Positions 31,568 to 35,560 of a DNA stretch of 35,560 nucleotides are shown here, piece after piece. The position numbers and the translations under genes were made by a program. The first letter of the stretch is position 1; every line of letters begins with the position of its first letter. The stretch is from the IMG/VR virus record IMGVR_UViG_3300025767_000066, positions 1 through 35,560 of that record, one strand, 5' to 3'. Under the pieces are notes generated by a model. The model saw nothing but the letters and a program-made list of their open reading frames with translations, searched no databases and was not told the origin of the DNA. The stretch is from a virus.

Positions 31568-32508
31568 GAATTATTTTTTGCAAGGTCATCTACTCTTTTG
31601 ACAACTCTTGGTATAATTTCTCCAGACCTAATAACCTCGACTTGGCAACCTATTTCTAGATTCAATTCCCGTATGTATTCGATATTGTGTAGCGTAGCTC
31701 GGGCTATCGTAGCTTCACCTATTACAATAGGCTCTAGAATTGCAACAGGACTGACAACTCCGCTCTTGCCTACCTGCCACACAACATCAAGAAGTGTTGT
31801 TACCACTCCTTCCTTTTGCTCTTTAAAAGCAAAAGCTCCTCTAGGATGATGAGCAGTAAAGCCCATCTCGAAGAAAACTTCATAATCATTGATTCGGTAC
31901 ACAATACCATCTGTAGGATAGTTACTTGCGTCAAATTTATATACAGACTTAAAACCTTGAAACTCTAGGGCAAGCATTGCTCGTACCCAAGTTCTGAAGT
32001 CAATATCGCCTTGTACATCATATGCTACAAACTCTACTGGGCGAGTCTTAAAGTCTTCTATACTTTTAAGATTTAGTGACCCCGCTGCGACGTTACGAGC
32101 ATTTGCCACAGATGAAGGACATACAACCTCTCCAGTAATCTGAACAGTGCCTGTAAGTAGAATTTCGTTAGGAACAAGATAGGCTATCTTATCCGTGATG
32201 ATTTGACCTTTTATGCCATCACCACGAGTAAGAGCCATTGCTAACTTTCCATTAACATATAGAATAGATACTGCTGCGCCGTCTAACTTAGGAGTAGCTA
32301 CATAATCTTCTAAGTTGCTGCAAACACCGTCCAGCTCAAAGAACTTCTGAAGAGAGTACATTTTGTAGAGGTGAGGAGTCCCACCAGAGGTAGTGTGTCC
32401 AACTTGATTATAGGAGTACTTCTCAGCCAATCTATCAAACTCTTCGTCTGATAGAAGTGGAGTGCCTTGATAGTAAGCACTACTAGCGTCATCTAAAAAC
32501 TTTTTCAA
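31564..32508 (-). CDS. ligA: NAD+-dependent DNA ligase, catalytic subunit: Ia, adenylation, OB (314 aa)
   Basis: Seals nicks using NAD+. The NMN-binding Ia region is YYQGTPLLSDEEFDRL (12-27), shorter than in bacterial LigA; the adenylation lysine is K74 in KLDG, followed by TRGDG, ITGEVV, NARNVAAGSL and DGIVYRIND; the OB fold is VGKSGVVSPVA through RSGEIIPRVVKR. The protein ends exactly after the OB domain, where bacterial LigA continues into the zinc finger; that part is the gene at 30743. Start is TTG 32508 with a strong AAGGAG 7 nt upstream. Driven by P5. Confidence 0.93.
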   Translation of the reverse strand: MKKFLDDASSAYYQGTPLLSDEEFDRLAEKYSYNQVGHTTSGGTPHLYKMYSLQKFFELDGVCSNLEDYVATPKLDGAAVSILYVNGKLAMALTRGDGIKGQIITDKIAYLVPNEILLTGTVQITGEVVCPSSVANARNVAAGSLNLKSIEDFKTRPVEFVAYDVQGDIDFRTWVRAMLALEFQGFKSVYKFDASNYPTDGIVYRINDYEVFFEMGFTAHHPRGAFAFKEQKEGVVTTLLDVVWQVGKSGVVSPVAILEPIVIGEATIARATLHNIEYIRELNLEIGCQVEVIRSGEIIPRVVKRVDDLAKNNS

Positions 32509-32534
32509 AACTTGCTCCTTTCATTTATATGTAT

Positions 32535-32563
32535 ATTATATACAACTATAAGGTAGAAGTCAA
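32535..32563 (-). promoter_or_regulatory. Sigma70-type promoter P5 upstream of the ligase catalytic gene
   Basis: On the - strand: TTGACT (32558-32563), 17-bp spacer, TATAAT (32535-32540) followed by AT. It is preceded by AATAATTC, the extension shared with other promoters here. TTGACTTCTACCTTA is a one-base variant of the P4 sequence. Confidence 0.88.
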
Positions 32564-32566
32564 GAA

Positions 32567-32866
32567 TTATTTGTAGATGTCCTGAATTAAGTCTTTGAAG
32601 TTCTCTTCTATAATTTCTTTCGACTCTGCAAGCGATAGAATCTCTGTTAGACCTATAAACAACTCTTTTGAATTAGAGAAATCAATAGGCATAGAAATAC
32701 CTTCAGGAGTAGGTCTCCACTCTTCGAAAAAGTCAAGATAGTATTTTCGAAGGCTGAGATATTCTACTCCTCGAAAGTTACTAATAGTCAAACGAATCTG
32801 AATTTCTTTCTCAGAATCGTAATGTATTACTCTTTCGTAAAGTTCGGGCGCTTGATATAAGTCCAT
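32567..32866 (-). CDS. PC4-like ssDNA-binding / transcription coactivator protein (99 aa)
   Basis: Residues 20-76 fit the PC4 (Sub1) fold: EIQIRLTISNFRGVEYLSLR, KYYLDFFEEW, then RPTPEGISMPIDFSNSKELF and a helix GLTEIL. The markers are 'f.G...l.lRkYY', 'W.PT..GIs.p' and the closing helix. PC4-family proteins bind single-stranded DNA as dimers and act in transcription or recombination; phage members are known. The C-terminal ~23 residues are acidic (ESKEIIEENFKDLIQDIY). Coupled to the upstream gene by TAATG and followed by P5 and the ligase gene. Confidence 0.75.
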   Translation of the reverse strand: MDLYQAPELYERVIHYDSEKEIQIRLTISNFRGVEYLSLRKYYLDFFEEWRPTPEGISMPIDFSNSKELFIGLTEILSLAESKEIIEENFKDLIQDIYK

Positions 32867-33135
32867 TAATACCTTCCGTTTTTGAGTACGGAAGCTAACG
32901 GAACTACGCTGGTTACAGTAGACGGTTTTAAGAGTCTATAGGAGTCAGTATCCCAGCAAAAAAGCAATAAAGTAGTTTTATCTTCTTTGGCTCTGCTAGT
33001 TTTTCCTTGTATATAGGGGGTAGAAAAGTCAAGAGTACAAACATTGTACTTCAACTTATTCGAGTTTTCACTTCTGTATGTTATCACAGCATCACCATAG
33101 TCATGTACTAGGCTGGCTAAAGCTTCTTTTTTCAT
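32866..33135 (-). CDS. Conserved phage protein of unknown function (89 aa)
   Basis: I place the start at ATG 33135 because AAGGA lies about 7 nt upstream; a longer in-frame start at 33207 adds 24 residues encoded by the terminator side and lacks a ribosome binding site. The protein begins MKKEALASLVHDYGDAVITY and contains YNVCTLDFSTPYIQGKTS, TLLLFCWDTDSYRLLKPSTV and PLASVLKNGRY. A small alpha/beta protein seen in marine phages near nucleotide-metabolism genes; no function is known to me. Coupled to the PC4-like gene. Confidence 0.75.
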   Translation of the reverse strand: MKKEALASLVHDYGDAVITYRSENSNKLKYNVCTLDFSTPYIQGKTSRAKEDKTTLLLFCWDTDSYRLLKPSTVTSVVPLASVLKNGRY

Positions 33136-33209
33136 CCTTCTTCCTTTGTTGCAGGTTAGCAAAATCTTTTGCAATGCTGACTTCTTTGGTGAAAGATGTA
33201 GATGCAAAG

Positions 33210-33242
33210 AAACGCCAGAGAGCGGGGAACTCTCTGACGTTT
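33210..33242 (-). terminator. Hairpin terminator after the 120-aa regulator
   Basis: On the - strand a 13-bp stem (AAACGUCAGAGAG with CUCUCUGGCGUUU) including one U-G pair, 7-nt loop, followed by CTTTGC. On the + strand the same pair would be a C-A mismatch, so the hairpin is best on the - strand. The U-tract is interrupted, so strength is uncertain. It would isolate the gene at 33266-33628 from the genes beyond. Confidence 0.65.
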
Positions 33243-33265
33243 ACCAGGCTTATTAAGGCTTGGAT

Positions 33266-33628
33266 TTAGGCATTAATAGCGGCAATTACTCCAGCAAAAT
33301 ACTGGGCAGCTTTACCTGTCAATTTATCCACAATATCATTGTCGATTTCTTGACCCGCATCGGTGAGTGCGGCTATTAACGACTCCTGGGCGGCTACTTT
33401 AGATACTCGCGTACCGCCAGCACTAGTGCCTCCAGAAGATTTAGTTGAAGCGGCTGGAGTCTTTTTAACATAAACACCAGCTTTAGTTAGAATCATACGA
33501 ACACCATTAGGCGATTCTTCGTATTCATCAGCTAAGTCTTTCACGATTTCCATCGAGTTCTCAGGTGTTGGGTTTTGCTCTTCGTACGCTTCAATTACTG
33601 CTGCTTTCTTATCGTCGTCCCATGCCAC
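33266..33628 (-). CDS. Small putative DNA-binding regulator (120 aa)
   Basis: Starts at GTG 33628 with AGGAG 9 nt upstream. N-terminal residues 1-57 (AWDDDKKAAVIEAYEEQNPT, SMEIVKDLADEYEESPNGVR, MILTKAGVYVKK) read like a helix-turn-helix unit of the type repeated in the gene at 30018. A Ser/Thr/Gly/Ala linker (about 58-75) leads to a helical C-terminal part (ESLIAALTDAGQEIDNDIVD, KLTGKAAQYFAGVI). It has its own promoter (P6) and terminator, i.e. a single-gene transcript, as expected for an abundant small regulator. Function inferred only. Confidence 0.7.
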   Translation of the reverse strand: MAWDDDKKAAVIEAYEEQNPTPENSMEIVKDLADEYEESPNGVRMILTKAGVYVKKTPAASTKSSGGTSAGGTRVSKVAAQESLIAALTDAGQEIDNDIVDKLTGKAAQYFAGVIAAINA

Positions 33629-33661
33629 GATTTTTTACTCCTGTCTTAAATTTGAAATAAT

Positions 33662-33691
33662 ATTATATAAAAGTTTCTAGCAAGTTGTCAA
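33662..33691 (-). promoter_or_regulatory. Sigma70-type promoter P6
   Basis: On the - strand: TTGACA (33686-33691), 18-bp spacer, TATAAT (33662-33667), preceded by AATAATTC. The spacer is one base longer than in the other six promoters; an ATATAA one base over would restore 17 bp. Confidence 0.83.
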
Positions 33692-33701
33692 GAATTATTT
33701 T

Positions 33702-34424
33702 TTATAAGGTCTTGAGATTTATGCCATATTTCTCTAAGTGTGAGAGTTTACCGAGGTCGTAGGCTGCAGAAGAGGCAAAGAACCCACCTGCAGATACGCC
33801 TGGAAACATAGAGTCTTCGCTGTCTGTAGCTTCTGAGATATGTATATCATAGCATTTGCACGCATACTTTTCTTCATAGTTAGTATTCGCTAGACCCTTC
33901 CTAGATTGAACATAAGTAGGACTTAATTCTTGCATAACTGTACCTGCTCGATGATACCTAGCAGACCAGACTATCTCACCTATCTCAAAAGAATCAGAAA
34001 CACACTCATCTGGAAGATAGTCTATTTCTCTTGCTTGATCTTTTGAAGTAAGTCTTTGTGGTACACCAACCCTTTCGATCAAATTCTTGACGAATGATGG
34101 AGAGCGATACAAACCCTTAGCAATATCTGCTATTGTAGCACCCTGAAGATAGCTCATTACAGCCTCTCCAATCTCCATATCAGTGGCAGGCTTACCACGA
34201 TTCATTGACTTACGCTTAGCGACATATGCTTGTGTCTCTAAGAAATCTTCAATGATTCTATCCAATCTCGTAGTGTTGTACGAGATGTTGAGCATATCAC
34301 ACGCCGCTTTCTTCGTAATCGCCGACTGTGAAGTACCCTCTCCAGGGGTCAATAGAGATATCACTTTCTTGATGTTGGCTGCGCTCAGATTCTCGTAGTC
34401 CTTCTTCTTTACTCCGCGCCTCAT
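33702..34424 (-). CDS. HTH-containing conserved phage protein (240 aa)
   Basis: Two helix-turn-helix-like segments are visible: about 35-58 (AITKKAACDMLNISYNTTRL) and 84-122 (GEAVMSYLQGATIADIAKGL, YRSPSFVKNLIERVGVP). The C-terminal half (DSFEIGEIVWSARYHRAGTV, YACKCYDIHI) is a small beta domain with the look of an SH3/KOW-like module. A role in transcription control is plausible but unproven. ATG 34424 has GGAGG 9 nt before it and the N-terminus is lysine-rich and family-like, so the start is well supported although it lies 128 nt inside the preceding gene. Confidence 0.7.
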   Translation of the reverse strand: MRRGVKKKDYENLSAANIKKVISLLTPGEGTSQSAITKKAACDMLNISYNTTRLDRIIEDFLETQAYVAKRKSMNRGKPATDMEIGEAVMSYLQGATIADIAKGLYRSPSFVKNLIERVGVPQRLTSKDQAREIDYLPDECVSDSFEIGEIVWSARYHRAGTVMQELSPTYVQSRKGLANTNYEEKYACKCYDIHISEATDSEDSMFPGVSAGGFFASSAAYDLGKLSHLEKYGINLKTL

Positions 34425-34698
34425 TTAGTTTAGCCTCCAATTTAAATAATAAACAACATATTGCATGTGCTTCGTGATAGCATCCAGTTTCTTCATCTAG
34501 CTCTTGTTCCATGCTTTGAAAGATATGTCTCAGAGCTGCACTAGTGTATCTGTTTTGTAAGTTGTCTAGCTTCTTCCAGTTGTGTTCGCCATACTTTACT
34601 GCACCAAATGTCAATACTTCAGCTACTTGTTCTATAGCTTTGGGAGGAAGCAGGTGCATCTGGGGCTTTCCGCCATCATATTTTTTGCCTTCAGCCAT
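34297..34698 (-). CDS. dATP/dGTP pyrophosphohydrolase-like protein (MazZ/DUF5664-type), 133 aa
   Basis: Residues 5-85 fit the family: KYDGGKPQMHLLP, VAEVLTFGAVKYGEHNW (25-41), NRYTSAALRH (49-58), LDEETGCYHEAHAICCLLF (67-85). This family of all-helical pyrophosphohydrolase-like phage proteins includes MazZ of Z-genome phages, which removes dATP and dGTP; most members are untested. The core ends about residue 95; the last ~40 residues (from ARSKEEGLRE) are read in a different frame from the start of the HTH gene, so the tail is probably an overlap extension rather than a domain. GGAGAG ribosome binding site; promoter P7. Confidence 0.7.
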   Translation of the reverse strand: MAEGKKYDGGKPQMHLLPPKAIEQVAEVLTFGAVKYGEHNWKKLDNLQNRYTSAALRHIFQSMEQELDEETGCYHEAHAICCLLFKLEAKLNEARSKEEGLRESERSQHQESDISIDPWRGYFTVGDYEESGV

Positions 34699-34720
34699 CT
34701 AACTCTCCAAATAAAAATAT

Positions 34721-34749
34721 ATTATACTGAATTATAAGCATTCTGTCAA
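34721..34749 (-). promoter_or_regulatory. Sigma70-type promoter P7
   Basis: On the - strand: TTGACA (34744-34749), 17-bp spacer, TATAAT (34721-34726) followed by AT. The TGA within TTGACA is the stop codon of thyX, so the promoter begins inside the coding end of the gene before it. Confidence 0.85.
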
Positions 34750-35393
34750 CTAATAAATTCATTTATCATAGGAAAAATCGGACTCAATTGACAGGCAGCT
34801 TCTAGAGCTATTTCTCGATGTTCTTTCTGTGTTTCGACCCCGCTACGGATTTCTATGTAATGAAGCCAACTTCGTAGAGTTCCGTTCATATACATACGCG
34901 TAGGCGTGCAACCCTCTGGAAGTACTGCACGAGCCTGCTCTTTTGCTATACCTGATTTGATAGCATACTCATACGCCATCTGAGCAGCACTGATTACATT
35001 TCTCTGAGAGTTTTCCCAAAAAGCTGCAACGTGTAGATTATCGCACTCAATACTATTCTGACGATTCTCAGTGTCTTGCATCCTAGCTTCTCGAAGTACA
35101 AATACTCCTAGGTCTTCAGGATCAGCATATCGCTGACTAAACTCCTGAAAGGAGAAGCTGCGATGACGTAGTATCTGTTTTGCTATGTCACGAGTAGTTT
35201 CAATCTCCATGCACACAGATACCATCTCGAAAGGAGACCAGTGTTTATGCTTGATAAGATATCGTATTAACTTTTCTGACGTAGCTGTATTGTTTTGATT
35301 ACTAGGGTTAGATACTCGCGCAATATATGCTATATCTTCTAGTAATGTATTTCCTCCCATTCCTTTTGAATGGCTGATTAGTTTAACTTTCAC
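34746..35393 (-). CDS. thyX: Flavin-dependent thymidylate synthase (215 aa)
   Basis: Makes dTMP from dUMP with FAD, NADPH and methylene-tetrahydrofolate. The ThyX signature RHRx7S is R76-H77-R78 to S86 (RHRSFSFQEFSQRY); H51-W52-S53 (HKHWSPFEM) and the C-terminal LPEGCTPTRMYMNGTLRSW block (substrate binding) are present. Length is that of typical ThyX. Starts at GTG 35393, overlapping the upstream TGA (GTGA). With NrdAB it completes dNTP supply. Confidence 0.96.
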   Translation of the reverse strand: MKVKLISHSKGMGGNTLLEDIAYIARVSNPSNQNNTATSEKLIRYLIKHKHWSPFEMVSVCMEIETTRDIAKQILRHRSFSFQEFSQRYADPEDLGVFVLREARMQDTENRQNSIECDNLHVAAFWENSQRNVISAAQMAYEYAIKSGIAKEQARAVLPEGCTPTRMYMNGTLRSWLHYIEIRSGVETQKEHREIALEAACQLSPIFPMINEFIS

Positions 35394-35560
35394 TTTGCAG
35401 TTATCCTTCTGTCATACATTGCGTAGTTGTCGTCCCACCACTCAGGTCTATCTCTATGTGACCAAGTAGCGAAGGTTGCTTTATCTAAGTGATAATAATC
35501 TCTGTACGATTGTATAGGATTATCATAGTCTTTTAAATCGTCTGGCATTGCTAAGCCGAA
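35390..35560 (-). CDS. 3' end of an unknown gene upstream of thyX (partial)
   Basis: Enters from the right edge and stops at TGA 35390, overlapping the thyX GTG. The 56 visible residues are aromatic and acidic: MPDDLKDYDNPIQSYRDYYH, FATWSHRDRPEWWDDNYAMY, then DRRITAK. No family is recognised; the true start may be outside the window or at the ATG at 35548. Confidence 0.75.
   Translation of the reverse strand, partial: FGLAMPDDLKDYDNPIQSYRDYYHLDKATFATWSHRDRPEWWDDNYAMYDRRITAK

Noticed and set aside
33136-33207. Longer start at 33207 for the 89-aa protein
   Set aside because: The extra 24 residues have no ribosome binding site, and ATG 33135 follows AAGGA closely.

Overview
The window is part of the genome of a virulent tailed phage (Caudoviricetes), almost certainly marine. 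The DNA is AT-rich and densely coded, with genes packed end to end through TAATG, ATGA and GTGA overlaps. I see no tRNA, rRNA, CRISPR array, insertion sequence, integrase or attachment site. The fibre proteins carry modules familiar from marine (cyanophage and pelagic) phages. The replication genes combine a family A DNA polymerase, a T4-type recombination pair, a T5-type split ligase and complete dNTP synthesis. I cannot name the host; a Gram-negative marine bacterium is the likeliest guess.

Layout. Positions 1-14385 (+ strand) hold the 3' end of an unknown gene and then an eight-gene structural operon behind a near-perfect sigma70 promoter (169-197): two small tail proteins, two fibres with the same N-terminal module (the second with a cupredoxin-like domain), a tiny fibre protein, an 1833-aa virion protein, a fibre with seven FG-GAP blades, and a 247-aa terminal fibre protein. 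Positions 14386-14539 form a convergent junction with short ORF remnants and a hairpin terminator. Everything from 14540 to the end is on the - strand.

The - strand block, in its direction of transcription (right to left), reads: partial unknown gene, ThyX, a nucleotide pyrophosphohydrolase-like protein overlapping an HTH protein by 128 nt, a small putative regulator, a conserved hypothetical, a PC4-like ssDNA-binding protein, split NAD+-dependent ligase (catalytic part, then Zn/HhH/BRCT part), a repeat HTH protein, terminator, DnaB-type helicase, two small proteins, primase, PolA, an unknown gene, PhoH-like ATPase, UvsW-like helicase, an unknown gene, SSB-like protein, SbcD/gp47, SbcC/gp46, Holliday-junction resolvase-like nuclease, FEN exonuclease, NrdA, NrdB and a 59-aa protein. 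Together they cover dNTP supply (NrdAB, ThyX), replication (helicase, primase, PolA, FEN, SSB, ligase) and recombination (gp46/47, resolvase, UvsW).

Six - strand promoters and the structural promoter all belong to one family: an ATTCTTGACW-like -35 region, a 17-18 bp spacer and TATAAT(AT). Two promoters overlap the stop codon of the gene upstream, and one lies so close to its ATG that a leaderless mRNA is implied. The most noteworthy items are this promoter family, the split ligase with a promoter between its halves, the seven-blade fibre with long identical tracts between blades, the cupredoxin-like fibre domain, the apparent degenerate uracil-glycosylase-like N-terminus of PolA, and the scrambled remnant at the convergent junction. 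No clearly new defence or counter-defence system was recognised.
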